Shown here piece by piece: positions 12,401 through 25,289 of a stretch of DNA of 64,000 nucleotides. Both the position numbers and the translations under genes were made by a program. This DNA comes from Plantago ovata (lineage: Eukaryota > Streptophyta > Magnoliopsida > Lamiales > Plantaginaceae): assembly GCA_028274465.1 (NCBI GenBank), contig CM051456.1:116576880-116640879 (forward strand), given 5' to 3'. Numbering within the stretch: position 1 is the stretch's first letter; each line of letters begins with the position of its first letter. The notes beneath the pieces were generated by a model. It had not been told where the DNA came from. It did not search any database and saw only the letters and a list, made by a program, of their open reading frames with translations.

Positions 12401-12900
12401 CATAATAGGTACAAGAACATGGAAAAGCAAAACCATGTCTGCTCTGATAAGTCATTCTTATCAAAGTGTTTCTTTACCATAACTTTTCATACACAAAAAT
12501 ATATTGAAAACAATATTATTTCTTTCCACCCATGTCAAAATATTTTCCTTTCCGAACATTACAGTATAAAATGGTCCTACTAGAAAAAAATATAATGTTT
12601 TCCATTCATGTTATATTAATTAAAACCAATAGAAAATTACAAATAAATTCAATTAATATTTACATTATTGAATTTAATCCAATACACATTCATAAAATTA
12701 AATCTAGTTCAGTTCAAATATCTTGGTACAAACATTACGGGATCTTAACCCACTATTTTGTTATTGTTATTATAAAATATTGTGAGGTACGTGTAAAAAC
12801 AAGGATCCCTCCAGATTGGTACCTGCAAAAACTGTGTTCACTTATAGAACCAGTGTTCAATGTCACGTACAATGTCAAGCTCAATGTTTTCACAACAGTG
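9406..12900. other. Intergenic, no gene seen
   Basis: AT-rich sequence with a run of C at 9566-9577, a T run near 9940 and an imperfect palindrome around ACGTATGATCAACATACGT (about 10658-10676). A TTCAG-containing stretch at 11895-11990 may be a decayed MITE copy. The short open frames here have no recognisable motif. Confidence 0.5.
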
Positions 12901-12914
12901 CACACAACATTGAC

Positions 12915-13800
12915 TTAATGTACTAAATATTAAATATTGTAGCAGCGGAAAACTTAAAGAACACAGATTTTCTTCTTCACATGGATATATAATTAATCCA
13001 TGTGCGGCCTTACGGCGAAATATCTATTCAAGTAGAAGACAACAATTTTGTTTGATGTATCAACAATGATAATCAAACAGTTGCAACGCTTAGACAATAA
13101 CTACAAAGACTTTGCAGTCCAGTTCTAGCTAGTCCTAAAACAATCACGTTCTAATGAAGAGCAGGAACAACAACCTAGAACATAGTCTAACTCGCATAGA
13201 AGACTTGATATGTAAATATATAAAAGTTGAGCTCGAAATCTTCAAGTCTTCACAGTGAATTTCCTCCAATATTTATAGTGAGACTTTGACGTGTGATACG
13301 TGGGAAAATCCACCATATCTTGTTTCTTGTAAGATTGATCCTTATCTCTTCACTTGTTAATCCTTCGTCGATTTATTGTGTTATCTGATTGACTGAGAAA
13401 CTCCTGGTCCAAGTAACTAGGTTACACACACCAGAGTCGTAAGACCAATCATAGACTTCATCCTTCTTCTTTATCTCTTCGTAATCTTTTCTTAAATCAT
13501 ATTCTTTAATTAATAAGTCCACCAATCAAATGCTTTTAGTCCATAGTAAATCCACCCTGAATAAGAATACAAAAACTAACCAAAATCGTTGAACTAATTA
13601 AATTAGTGAATAAAGGTAAAATAATATAAGAAGCTCTAAAGTGCAGACTAACAATGTCAAGGTCAATGTTAACACAACAGTGATCCTGACATTGACCATA
13701 ACATTGTTCACTGGTCAAAACACATGCACTTTCAGTACGCAAACCAATAAAATTCCATGCAGCTGGATATTGAGATCTTCTCGTACGTGAACGGACTCAC
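12915..13800. mobile_element. Possible LTR relic
   Basis: The block starting near GTAGCAGCGGAAAACTT (about 12940) is of a composition common in plant copia LTRs. The word CAATGTCAAG, followed by CAATGTT and CACAACAGTG, occurs on both sides (about 12866-12902 and 13653-13683) as a direct repeat. No internal domain is seen. Old and broken; the boundaries are a guess. Confidence 0.3.
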
Positions 13801-14011
13801 GAAATAACCAGAAAAGGCAACAAATTATGTAAATACTAACATGTGAACGCAGTAGCTTGTGGATATATGTTTAACATATATGTCGACACGATAGATGTTC
13901 TATAACATATTTTCAGACTACGAGTCAATAAATAAATTGGACATTAGCCCAATAACCGTGCGGAATCAGCACAAGATAATATAAAAGACATCGTTGGCTG
14001 ATTAAGGGAGA

Positions 14012-14420
14012 GTCTTTCTTTTTTTGAGAAGAAATATGTGACTTTCATTTCACAATTCGGCTAGGCCAACAATTACATAGTAGTCAAATCCTCTAGGTCC
14101 TCACGCGAAAATGAAGTCATGCATGCAAGACGGTGAGAAACTTCATTACAAATACGTGGAGCGAAATTAAAACTTAACGAATCGAAACCACAAGAAAGAA
14201 ATTTAATGTCTTGCAAAATAGGTCCTAAAACATAAAATAAATAACTGCCATTCTGAATCATATTAATGATTAATTGGAATCAATTCGAATGATTATCGTC
14301 TTCCAGTCACGGTTCAAAGCAAACTTCAAGTCTTCACTAATAGAATACGCCTCAACTACATATGGACCTAGAAAGTGTGGGATTCTAACCTGCTTCCAGC
14401 CGAAGACGTGGCCCAAAGAG
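14012..14420 (-). mobile_element. LINE 3' fragment with RNase H remnant
   Basis: On the minus strand about 14360-14085 encode AYSISEDLKFALNRDWKTIIIRIDS, then LGPILQDIKFLSCGFDSLSF and APRICNEVSHRLACMTSFSRED. These are the helix, the ExDS strand and the final PRxxNxVxHxLA block of LINE-type RNase H. One stop lies between the halves. The minus-strand 3' end runs into a T run on the plus strand at about 14018-14025, the expected A tail. The copy is strongly 5' truncated. Confidence 0.78.
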
Positions 14421-14872
14421 TTATGATCTTTCTCTGTCATTCAAATTAATTCTTGATAATTAGCACTATAGTTACTGCTTTCCATGTATCTATGACATAT
14501 CAATGCATGTGATGCTGCTTTCCCTTTTTATCTTCACAAGATTTTGAAGCTTGGAAACGATTGATGATTAGACATATGATAAATTTCAATTCTAAATTAC
14601 TCCATGATCAGTTGATTGAAGAGATATATTCCTCTTGTACAGGGTTCAAATATCACATAAAGATAATTTGCGATTATAATGTTCTTGATTTGATTTACGT
14701 GGTTTTCAAGCTGTTGGGTGTGATTATGGAGGTAAACCCATTGCACACCCGATGGATTGCGGTTGCGGGTTTTTAACTTAACGAACATCTACATTCATTC
14801 GTATTACTGTTCTTCAAACGTATTCAAAGTTCCGCAAATCCAACGGAGCGGGACTAGTTTTAAGTTGTATTA

Positions 14873-14927
14873 CTTCCTCAGCCCCTTAACAAAATGAAAC
14901 GTTAAACTTGATAAAGAACGGAGAAAG
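14873..14927. mobile_element. Very short Stowaway-like MITE derivative
   Basis: A left CTTCCTCAGCCCCTTA and an inverted right CTTTCTCCGTTCTTTA terminus lie about 55 bp apart, with TA on both sides (14871-14872 and 14928-14929). It looks like an internally deleted Stowaway end pair. Confidence 0.5.
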
Positions 14928-15111
14928 TATAACTTAAAATGATAGTAATTCTAATTATAAAAAAGAAGTGGAGTAAAATCGGCTCTAAAAAGAGCCGATT
15001 TATGTCCCTCAAGGAGATTCCTGCATTAATAATTTATGCTCCGACTGATTGACAGGTTGTATAGCAAGTCTGCACATATTAAGGTTTATGTCATAGAGTT
15101 ACAAGGTACTA

Positions 15112-15545
15112 AGGGTGGCCGAGTGGTAATGGTGTTGGAGTAGTTGTAGACCCCATCCCACATCACTTGAAAGTAAGTCTGAAATCAATATATACGATTA
15201 GATAACATCTTCCCCTTACAACGCCTTTTAAGGGATGACGCCTTAATTCTAATAGGGTATAAGAGTAGGCCCAAGTCGATGATAGTTGTTTGTCCATGAA
15301 GGGTTTGAGCCTATGTATAATCCGACATTTAATGGTCGACGTTGTAGAGCCAATGGTCATACCGACCTACACGTGAGGTTGGAGGCATGTTAAACCCCAT
15401 TCCACATCGCTTGAAAGTAGGTCTTCAAATCAACATATAAAGATTGGATAACCTCTTCTCTATACAAGACCTTCTAAGGATTAGTAGCATATGAGATATC
15501 GAAGGTTCGAGTCCCGATAGGCATTTTAGTCATAATTTGGAGTAA
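15112..15545 (+). repeat. Composite repeat: tRNA-like boxes around two copies of a 90-bp unit
   Basis: GGTGGCCGAGTGGT (about 15115) looks like a box A of a tRNA-derived head, and GGTTCGAGTCCC (about 15503) like a box B. Between them a unit starting CCCATCCCACATCACTTGAA (about 15153) recurs at about 15398 as CCCATTCCACATCGCTTGAA, both followed by GTCT and an ATC-rich stretch. One reading is a SINE head interrupted by another repeat with terminal copies; I cannot settle it. Confidence 0.45.
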
Positions 15546-15825
15546 GGTTTATACAGAGAAAGCATATATTTCTTCGTGTTAGATAAATCACGATCGATTC
15601 CAAAAGAATTCTATTGGTGCATATACTTTAGTCACTTGCTCTCAATATCTATTTACATATAAAGTTGAAAAATATCCTCTTTTTTTCTGCCAAGCCTTAA
15701 AAAATACATGGAATGTTCTTAACATTTGTATATATAAGTCAAATAGATTCTCGCATGATCATATATCTCATGTGTTATTACAAAGTCGATGTAAATTTTA
15801 GTAGCATTTTGAAATACTTACAAAA

Positions 15826-16508
15826 TGGTTAATTGCAATTTTAGTCCCCTAAGTTCAAGTTCACTTCGCTTTTGGTCCTCTGTTTCACGCTCATTGTAAA
15901 TTGAATCCCTCATAGCGTAGAATTCGGCGTATAAACGCTCAAATTCACTCGTGATACGCTTAGTTCGTCCTCCCAATCACCTCCACGTCACTTAATTTAG
16001 CTCCAAATTAAAAACAAATTCGAGCTCTGCTTTTAGAGCTTGATAAGCTCTATTACAAAGCGTCATAGAGCTCTGAAAACAAAACTTGATAAGCTCTGTT
16101 ACAAAGCTTTTGAAGCTCTGAAAATAGAGCTTATGAAGCTCTGAGCTTTGTTTTCACAGAGCTTTTAAAGCTATGTTACAGAGCTGTTACAAAGCTTAAT
16201 CAAGTTTGAAAAACAGAGCTTGATTGAGATGAATATGAAACAAGAAATTAAAATCGAGAAAAGACAGTTCAATTTCAATTTTGGAAATGGAATGTATTAG
16301 GGTTAGGGTTTATAAAAAAAAAAGATTTCAATTTTGTTAGTTGGCGCTCTCACTACCAGATTTTAATTCGTCTCCAACCTATTCGACCACCACAATGCCA
16401 ATTCAGCAACATGTCAGTTCAAATATACGTAGGGGACCATATGGGGGCAAACAAAGGACCAAATACGAAGTGGACTTAGATTTACGGGACCAAATCTGCA
16501 ATTAACCC
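15826..16508. mobile_element. Non-autonomous MULE-like element with AGCTCT palindrome cassette
   Basis: Inverted ends TGGTTAATTGCAATTTTAGT and, inverted from the right, GGGTTAATTGCAGATTTGGT. The 9-bp flanks CTTACAAAA (15817-15825) and CTTACAAAT (16509-16517) agree at 8 of 9, as expected for an old MULE duplication. The centre (about 16020-16230) is a cluster of inverted AGCTCT/AGAGCT words around variants of GCTCTGTTACAAAGC. Confidence 0.82.
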
Positions 16509-16956
16509 CTTACAAATAAATGAAGTTCTCCAGAGATTTTGTTTATTTTACCGGATTTGTATTGATATAGATTACAATGTTCTTAAATAGAAATATACAT
16601 GTTTGATTCGTCTAAAAAAATTAAACTAAATTAAAATCTTATTTTATATTTTCAACCAAATCAAACATGATATTAGTTAGGGGTGAGCGCGGTCGGGTTT
16701 TGACGGGTTTAAAACATAAATCAATCCTACCATAGGCAGGTGGTCTTAATGACAACGCACGACGGATGAAATATTTCATCAACCCACGGCGAGTTGGGTG
16801 TCAAAATTGACGGGCAGGTGGCAGATATAATTTGACTAAAATTTAACTATCAATCTATTTAAAAAACTAAAAATAAAACATCAAAACAACATAATCAACA
16901 ATAGAAATATTAAACCAAGTCCATAAGGCTAAATGATACAAGATACATAAAATAAA

Positions 16957-17626
16957 TGGCGATTACATATAGACCCCTCTTATGCTTTCTAATTACGATT
17001 CTTCCCCTGTTATGAAAAGAATTACATATGTTCCCCTCTTATGCACATTTAATTACACATAGCCCCACGATCTTGACTTTACGCGCTCTTAATCCTGGAA
17101 AGTACATTTTTGTCCCTCAACAATTATCAGATTTTAAATTTCAGCAAACAACCTCAATTTTAAGTTATTGCAAAATAAACCCACATATCTTATCTAAATT
17201 ATAAATTGCCCCCAAAAAATTTTTTTTTTACTTCTTCGTCTTCTTTGTCTAATGTACCGGAATCCGGTAGTGAGAGCTCCAAACCGAGCTCTGTAACAGA
17301 GCTCCAGATCGAGATCTGAACAGAGCTCCAAATCGAACTCTGAACAGAGCTCGATGAGCTCCGATGGAGCTCTGTCGGATTCCGGTCACCGGAATCTAGC
17401 TTTTTAAACAAAGAAAAATAAAAAATTGGAGACGAAAGAAAAAAAAAAGAAAAATGATTAAATTGCAAATATGGAGTAAGGTCGTGTTTGGAGAGAGCAT
17501 AAGGAACAATAGCAAATAAGTTGGTCAATGCCAATTGGTTATTTTTTACCCAGACGTAATTCTTTGCTTAAGGGGGACCTGTTCAATTAGTGGCCTCATA
17601 AGAGGGGGTCCATATGTAAAAATCTC
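16957..17626. mobile_element. Non-autonomous MULE-like element nested in hAT, GAGCTC cassette
   Basis: Left end TGGCGATTACATATAGACCC and inverted right end GATTTTTACATATGGACCCC are flanked by perfect 9-bp duplications TAAAATAAA (16948-16956 and 17627-17635). The centre (about 17270-17400) holds many GAGCTC, AGATCT and GAACTC words in inverted arrangement, including GAGCTCCGATGGAGCTC. No coding potential. Confidence 0.85.
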
Positions 17627-17828
17627 TAAAATAAAACTTACATGTCTATAGTGAAAATACATTTATAACCAAATATGTAATTATCCAAGAAAGTAAATAT
17701 TACATTAAATCATTAAAGCTAATACAAAGTAATAATAGTCGAGAAGTAGATACTAGCTTAAATCACCTAAATGTCGTTGTCTACTTTTTTATTTTATATT
17801 GTTATTATATTAATAATTTAATGTAGTA

Positions 17829-18440
17829 ATGACGGAGCTAGGGGGTGTCCAGTGGGTGCACTGGACCCCATTGAGATCTCTGGTAAAAAAACATATATAG
17901 TAGTAAAAATCATATAATTGGTCTGTTGCATTGGTAGGAAACTAAGTGGTTGGTCAGAGTGGCGCACGGTCGATTCTTATGTGCTCCAAATGCTAGTTAT
18001 TTATTCATTTGTCCAATTTTATGTAAATTTTTTGTCCCGTTTGATATTTTTAAGTATGTCTTACCTCTTCCTTCTCTTTTATCTCCTTTTTTTTCAATTT
18101 TTTTTATATATGTGTTTTAGTTTAGCCCTTTTTAATTCTTTAAATATTTAATTTTTCTTTTTTATCTTACATAATTTATAAATTTGTCCTTTTTTCTTTG
18201 AAATTTAAATGTGTATGCTTAATCTTTTCTTTTGACTACCATTGTGTAATATTTTATTATTTGAAATCATATCCACATTAATTTAAGATTAAAGATAAAG
18301 TATCATTTCAATATTTGAATGTATCAATCTAGTTATAAACATATGAAAATATTTTGAAATTTTTTCTACTATAGGATAATAGCATAGTACTTTTAATCTA
18401 ATATGGATCCACCTAAAATTTACTTCTGGCTTCGCCACTG
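17829..18440. mobile_element. hAT-like element nested in the larger hAT
   Basis: The left ATGACGGAGCTAGGGGGTG and right CTTCTGGCTTCGCCACTG pair as inverted ends of the CAGTGGCGGAGCC type and resemble the ends of the element at 5210-5826, including the neighbouring CAGTGGGTGCACTGGACC words. I could not identify a clean target duplication. Confidence 0.65.
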
Positions 18441-18702
18441 AGTACTACATAACTGAAGTATTACACTAAGTTTATACCTTACTACTAGTCTATTACGTAC
18501 AATACTACTAGTCGGGTTGGGTCGAGTGGATGGGTGGCGAGTGCAACCGTCAACCCACCACTCGACCCAACCGCGGCAGGTGTATAAATTTTCAGTCGCG
18601 GCTAACTTTAACGCTAAAAAAGTTGACGGGTGCAGGTGATCGGCGGGGGATTTGCGTGGTCGGGTCGGATAGGGCGATATTATGCTCACCCCTAATATTA
18701 GT

Positions 18703-20350
18703 AAAGTAATTCTCTCAATTCATTTGGTCATCCCCCTGGCATCGCTTTGCTTCTCTATTTATGCCCGTGAATAATTAATATTCCCAGTTTTTGTCCTAGC
18801 AACGAATATTTACTTCTATTATTGTGGATACTTGTATGATGAAAAACAATTATAGCGACACTATTTCAGTCAACTGATAGATCCAAAAAGGAAAATGTAC
18901 TTGGATATATAAATAATTAATATACTAAGTAAAATGTTTCATGTATTGATTATGTTCAAGTAGCCATGATTCACGGGTACTTGATTACAGTTGGCCGTTA
19001 AATCTGGTTTTGTTATAGTATGTCAACGTTGTATTACTATATACTATATCTGGATGCATGCATGACTGGTATTGAACATATGAATTAATTTCTAGCTTTG
19101 AAAATGACAATCTAGTATAGAACAATCTCTTATTTATATTACGATGAAAATGACCAAAATGTGAGTATTAATTAATTATAACAATATAATAAGTTCCAAT
19201 ATTATTGTTGGTCATGTGCCCTTCTTCTTTTTCTTTTTTCTTTTTGGTCCAACGTCTAGACCGATCGATTGCCAAGATAAGGTTGTTTCGATAATATAAC
19301 GCGGCGATCATTATAATACGGACACCGTGAACCAATCCTCGTTGTATTCAATAATATTGTGCAATTGTTAAAGCGATTATTCAAATATTAACAGCACAAT
19401 CAATTTGTGAAGATGGGGAATTGGAGTGACAAGTGGGTGCATGATAATTTGTATATACTGGAATGAAACCGTGAAAGCGATGAATATCAATTGACAAGCA
19501 AATTAAGTGAAGGTGGAAACCTAGAATAATAAAATTGAGAGAAAGGGACTAAGAATATATTTTCACTACTATCTTGTCTTTATGGCTTATGGGTTGCATT
19601 ATTATTACCGAAAGTCTAGACACATCGGTTGAAGTTGCAGTTATAGGTTAGTTAGTTGTCGCATTTTTGGCCATGCAAGATTCCCCATGCACGGTCCTTT
19701 TCATTTGTCATTGTGTGTCATCTTCTAATTTTATTTCTCATATTCTCTCCAAATAAATAAATATCTGTAATTGCATGTATATTGAGGATGATAAGATCCT
19801 GGATCCTTTTACGAGATCATGATTCACGAATTAGCAGTTCAGTACCCTAAGTTTTCCAATTCCGATTTCTTGCCCTTGAGCTACTTTGTTGCCTGCATAA
19901 TGACATTTTCATCTAGTGAAATGCATGCTTGTATTGCTCCGACTTTTAGGTCCAAAAGCTTTTCGTAACATTGGACAGACTTGTCAATACATATATAACA
20001 GTTCTACGTATCAATAATGAAGGAAATTAACGTGAAAAAAGAAAAAGAAAGAAAGAAGAGAATGCACTTATATGATTGTATGTTGGGGTAAAAATGCATC
20101 AAATAATAGTAACACTAGGAGTAGTAGTATAGTAGCTAGTGAATAATGCGCATGATAATGTGAAAAGGGAGAGACTCAATTATTGGTTCCACTTAAATAG
20201 AACTGATGATATGATATTGACGATTGAATATTCCAGAACAGGTTGCTCAGAAAACTACCTGGAACATTTCTTCTTTATATACACACATATACTGCACTGG
20301 CAGTTAGTTGTCAATCAATACCAAATACTACCGGATTTACAAGGGTGTAC
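18703..20350. other. Intergenic, no gene seen
   Basis: AT-rich with a C/T-rich stretch near 19225-19250. No recognisable gene or bounded repeat. Confidence 0.5.
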
Positions 20351-20354
20351 GATT

Positions 20355-20440
20355 GGTAAGGAGAGTTCGGAGGTTATAACAGTAGTAATGAGAGTTTGGG
20401 GGTTGTAACAGTAGTAAGGAGAGTTCGGAGATTCTAACTC
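20355..20440 (+). repeat. Three tandem units of about 29-30 bp
   Basis: Three head-to-tail variants of a unit containing GTAAGGAGAGTTCGGAGG and then AACAGTA run from about 20355 to 20440. They lead directly into ACGGAGACATAA, a word shared with the SINE copies elsewhere in the window, so the array may be an amplified SINE head. Confidence 0.6.
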
Positions 20441-23340
20441 CGAACGGAGACATAATTCACATAAGATGGTTTAGAATATTTGGAGTGATAGGGTGATTAA
20501 GGATCAGTGTAGCAGATCTTCGACCTTTCATGTGCTACTTTAAAAGAAAAAATGACGGGACTTATAATAAAATAGTATAAAATGAATATAAAAAGAAAAT
20601 GTAAATAAATAAATGTGACATAGTGAGTAAATTGAATACTGTAGGAGTATGAGATTATTCTAGTTATATTTGATGTATAAAAAAAATCTCATCTTTTATT
20701 TATAAATAAAATATAAAACATAAGAGCGACAAAACTGATTTAACGCTTCGATATGATCCTGAACATGCAGCAAGACTGAGTTGAGTGAGTCCAATAAGAG
20801 TGTCCAAATTGAATTTTCAGTTGTGGGCCAGTCGACTTAATCCGGTTGAAAGTTGAAACCCACGTTTCGAATTGTGGGCCGACTACCACTTTAAAGCCAT
20901 TAGCACGCGTAACTCAAACAAAGCTCCTTTTAATGTGATCCTGTCCACAAAACTAAGACTTCAGAGATATCTTAGGTGTCATTTCATCGAATTGATGCCA
21001 AAACTATTTTGTTTATCGGCCGATGAAGTCATGAACGCACATGAGCCATAATTTGGTACACTGATATGGATCTGAACCAAGAAAGGAGGCATAGTTAGAT
21101 CTTTGAGGTAGGTATAAGCTGATTTAATAAGATATTGGTATAGGTACATGTGGACATATAAGGTTGTATAAGATGTTTGTATAATAGTAATGTAAGAATA
21201 GTTGTAATATTTTCCGTTAAAAATTTAAAAAAGAAAAGCCTTGAACACTAATTAGTTGTGTTGCAAGTTGGTCAATAACAAAAGTTGTGGTGGAATTTGT
21301 AAATGCATGCATAGACTTTTTTTTTAAAGAAAAAGAAACGCAAAATTTTATAAATTATAGGGAAAAATATACAGGGCGGACGGATGTGCACAAGATTTGC
21401 ACGCCCAAAGACTAAGACAAAGAGACACCAAAATCTTTAGAAATCAAAGATACTATAGTCGAATATCATCCCACATTATGGCCGGGGTTGCATGCAAAAA
21501 AGTTTGTCGTGTGAAGAAGAGTGAGAGCATAATATAATGAGAAGAACACAGTGGACGAGTATATGACCCAAAGATTAGTAATCACAACATCTTACAAAGG
21601 AACGGGACATTATGTGTGTATGTCGTACGTTGCTTTATTTAATTAAACTAAAGTTACTCGAATGTAATAAATTTGTTTGGTGACGGATTAATAATAAGGT
21701 TAAAGTCTCATTATTGTATTATTATTGTATTGTATTGTATTACTATTATTATTAATAAAATTTTACTGTTTCCACAAAAGTCGAAATCTAATAATAAATC
21801 GTCACATTGGTATTCAATTCAACTAACGTGGACTTTGTGACTTACTTGGTCACTAAGTAGTGTAGTAGTACTCTTGTTCAATTACGTTTAACTCATTAAT
21901 TATGTATAGGTAAGTGTTACATTGAATATTGAATCCATTGACTCAAAAAGTGCATCTGCATGCATGTTCACTATGTCAACATTGTTTCGTCTTAATTCGT
22001 ACAGCTTGTCAGTCCCAAAGACTAAAAACAACGGTTAAAATTGGTCCATCTTTATGTGTTTATTATGTCATTTTATGTGTTTTAAGCTTGTGTCCCTCAA
22101 GAAAAACAGAACAAATCTAAGGCTGAGATATAGTATTAATTATTGTCGGTACATTCCATTGGGTTTTAGTACGTAACGCATGCTATTACCACAAATTGTC
22201 CCGACAAATTCTACTAATTAATCACTAGGTTTAATTTTTTGTACGTATAATAACAAAAAACAATACCACAACAGCAGATCGAGAGATATATCTAGCTAGC
22301 CTGTCTTCTATTATTAATTACCACCTGAGTATTAGACGACCGTTGAAAGAATGCCTTTGGGTCCATTAGTCATTAGGGCTAACACTCTTTCACTTGTCAT
22401 TCTTTTCTTTCCCCTCTCATGAAGATTGAATACAATTTGTATGTAGGAAATTGCCACTCGTGTGATATCTCTGTCATAATTATTTGATGTATTTTTGGGC
22501 TACATTGTGTAACATGAAAAGTTAATATAAAAAAAAAATATATATATATTAAAAACAAAAAATCACACCACTGAGATTAGGCAACAAAGAATGATGCAGG
22601 AACTAAACAAAGTTAACACAATCAATCTCATCTATCAGCTGGTATACAATGTCATATCCATTATAATTTCTCGTCAACTACAAACTCAAACATTTCATTG
22701 CCAACCTCAAATATTTTTACGGTCAGATGGTGAGTTTTTCTTTTTTATTTATTTATTATTATTTGTAGCTTGTAGATCTCTTATATAAGAATAAGTGGAG
22801 ATAGGTTAAGTGATCGTTCAGAAGCGTGGGTTTGTCGGTTTATGGTTTATACGTAGGGGATATTAACGAATTGATTTGAGTCAAGCGTGGATTTTATAGA
22901 GTGTCTAGCCCTTTCATAGAAGTCATTCCATCTCGGTCAGGATCTCAATTGAACTTTAAAACTATATGATCGTTCAAAAGCTCGCGAATTTCAAGCTTGC
23001 TCACAAGCTTTTCATGAATAGCAACATTAACATTATAATTAACTAAATAACTTCTATAATATTAATATATTACTTAAATTTTTTAAAGCGAAATATATAT
23101 ACCCACAAAGCATAATATGTATATAATTTAAAATATGAACACATACTACTATATAATTATATATACATATTAGCTATGTACTTGTTTGTTCATGAGAGGT
23201 CGAACTTTTTTTTTCAGGGTACACTGACTTGATCGAAGCAAGTTGAGCTTGCTCGTGATAAAGCTATGCATCGATCCAGATTGAGTCGTACTAACTATAA
23301 ACTTTCTCACAAGTTGCTCGCGGCCAGTTTAATTGGTTAA
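20441..23340. other. Intergenic with SINE-like and LINE-tail-like traces
   Basis: About 21125-21240 resembles the body of the SINE family (ATAAGGTTGTATAAGATGTT, TAGTTGTAATATTTTCCGTT, then A-rich). About 21318-21480 starts with a T run and looks like an antisense retroposon tail. No gene was seen; short open frames near 21929 and 22591 lack motifs. A short (TA)n lies near 22538. Confidence 0.4.
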
Positions 23341-23344
23341 CACG

Positions 23345-23541
23345 CTCTGTTCGTTTCACCTTAATTTCAGTTTTATTAAGTTCAGTTCAGTTCAGTTCAG
23401 ATAAATTAAGTTCAGTTGAAGTTTGCTTAGTTAAAATTTATACTTCAAATAAATTCAGTTCAGTTCAGTTCAGATTAATTAAGTTCAATTCAGTTCGGAT
23501 AAGTTCAGATAAGTTCAGAGTTTTCCAGGTGAACAAACAAA
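23345..23541. mobile_element. TTCAG-pentamer Tourist-like MITE copy
   Basis: Starts CTCTGTTCGTTTCACCTTAA and ends TCCAGGTGAACAAACA; the ends pair as inverted repeats. The body is almost entirely TTCAG pentamers with AAGTTCAGAT variants. It abuts the MULE-like element that starts at 23545. Confidence 0.65.
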
Positions 23542-23544
23542 CAT

Positions 23545-24534
23545 GAGAATTTCTATTATCAGGTCACTTTCGTACCGACCTGTGCTCAGGTCTCCACTAA
23601 ATTACTGCCACATGGCATTGGTACGAACATATTATTTTAAATATAAATAACTCAATTTTAATATTAAATTCTGAATGTACATTTATACCCCCATAACTTT
23701 TAAATTTAATTTAATAATTTGTACTGTACTTTTTGCATTATCTCTTAGGAAAATAAAAAATACTTTTAAAAAATTAAATTGTAATTGAAACTCATTTAAT
23801 CAAAATCAAAATCATAATACTGCAGTAATTACTCTCGACCAAGCTGTATGTTCTTCCCCAATTTTGATCGATATATTGACTTTTGCCTTTACATCACACC
23901 GGTGTTGTACCTAATGAAATTTAAAGAAAAAAAAAAAGATGATCTTCATCTCAACCAATATTCTTTCCCATCTATGTAGAATCAATAATGGTGAAGACGA
24001 AAAGTAGTACCGGTAGTAGTAGATATGATTTTTTTTCATCTCATCGTCCCGTTGTTTTGTTGCGTTACCTCCACTAATAGTACTAGTAGTTGATAGCTCT
24101 TTTATTTTACCATGATGTTGTGAAGAACGGTGAAGATCAACCTTCTTCTCCGGTGAAGATTAGCTAGCGTTCATCGAATGATTAACGATTTATTTTTTAA
24201 TGTTTTGAATTGAATTAACCGATGATGATTAATTAGAAGGTTAATTGATTAATATGATTTTTAAACATGTAATTAAATAGAATTTTAATGTTGAAAACAA
24301 TAAATTTTTCAATATAAAAAATATTATAAAAAGGACATTGCAGTCAATTTATATTTTAGGTGAATACATTTTAATTAAAAAATATAATTTTTAATAGATC
24401 GTACCGAAAATTACATGTAAAATTACTTTGAACCAAAAAGAAGGAACCATATTAAATTAAGTGTCACATGACAGCAATCTAATGAAGACCTATTCTCAGG
24501 TTAGTACGAATGCGACCTGAGAATAGAAAGCCCC
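23545..24534. mobile_element. 990-bp non-autonomous MULE with long TIRs
   Basis: Terminal inverted repeats of about 70 bp: left GAGAATTTCTATTATCAGG, right (inverted) GGGGCTTTCTATTCTCAGG, with similarity continuing through TCGTAC and CTGCCACATG/CTGTCATGTG. Perfect 9-bp duplications AACAAACAT flank it (23536-23544 and 24535-24543). The interior is AT-rich with no transposase. Long TIRs and a 9-bp duplication define a MULE. Confidence 0.9.
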
Positions 24535-24543
24535 AACAAACAT

Positions 24544-25150
24544 ACATAGTCTACGTGTGCCAAATGAATTATAATCATTCTTCTAGATTATGCTTTAGAT
24601 GAACCATTTGCTTAATCAGTGGGCGTTTTTTTAGGTGATGAAAAACATTTCATGACTTGAGAACATAGTGCATCATATCATGTGGAATTAGTCAAAGAAT
24701 CATTTCAGATCGTGTGAACATTGGTAATTTGGCCATTAAAGATGCAATCTAGTTTTATTCATGAACCTGCTTAATTACTTTACAATAAAAATGATTCATT
24801 TGAATATTCCTTCAATTTACCACCTTAATTTATTGGTAGTTAGACACAGATTATGGGCACATTCTGATTCTGATTAAAGCAGAATACGAGATCTGATTAG
24901 CAGACCATATAGCCGAAAAAGTCAAGTTAATTTTGTTCTGATTTCTTCAGACTTTGATTTAATAAAAAAACATATGCACCGCCCATAAAATTATGATTCG
25001 TGTAGATGACTAGATATGATGTAGTTCCATAATATTTCTTTATAGGCTTCCATCGATTCCTTTTGTAGTTTTTCATCGGTTCTCGGAAATTTACATGTAT
25101 CATGTATGTAATCACATTGATAACTGATGCATCATGTATAATCACATTGA
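24544..25150. other. Intergenic
   Basis: AT-rich; no gene seen. A short direct repeat TAATCACATTGATAACT occurs at about 25106 and 25138, just before the SINE. Confidence 0.5.
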
Positions 25151-25154
25151 TAAC

Positions 25155-25285
25155 TAAGAAGGTGGTGAGAGTTTGATCCTCAGCGGAGACATAAGACGGT
25201 TTAGGCGTGGAGATATAAGGTGGTATGGGATGTTTGTATATAAGTAGTGTAGAATTTGTTGTAATATATGTCGTCTAAAAAAAAT
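25155..25285 (+). mobile_element. SINE copy, GGAGACATAAG family
   Basis: Contains a box B-like GTTTGATCCTCAGCGGAGA, then ATAAGACGGTTTAGGCGTGG, AGATATAAGGTGGTATGGGA, TTGTTGTAATATATGTCGTC and an A run. The same ordered words occur at 28395-28525 (plus) and, on the minus strand, at 28020-28370, 32005-32195 and 35098-35238. The head is truncated. Confidence 0.7.
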
Positions 25286-25289
25286 AGAA

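Larger units (their letters stand above)
16678..18694. mobile_element. hAT element hosting two nested insertions
   Basis: Ends TAGGGGTGAGC and GCTCACCCCTA are perfect 11-bp inverted repeats. Perfect 8-bp duplications ATATTAGT flank them (16670-16677 and 18695-18702). The outer body is rich in GGGT and CGACGGGT words on the left and their complements on the right. A MULE-like element (16957-17626) and another hAT-like element (17829-18440) sit inside, so the original hAT was only about 730 bp and non-autonomous. Confidence 0.9.
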
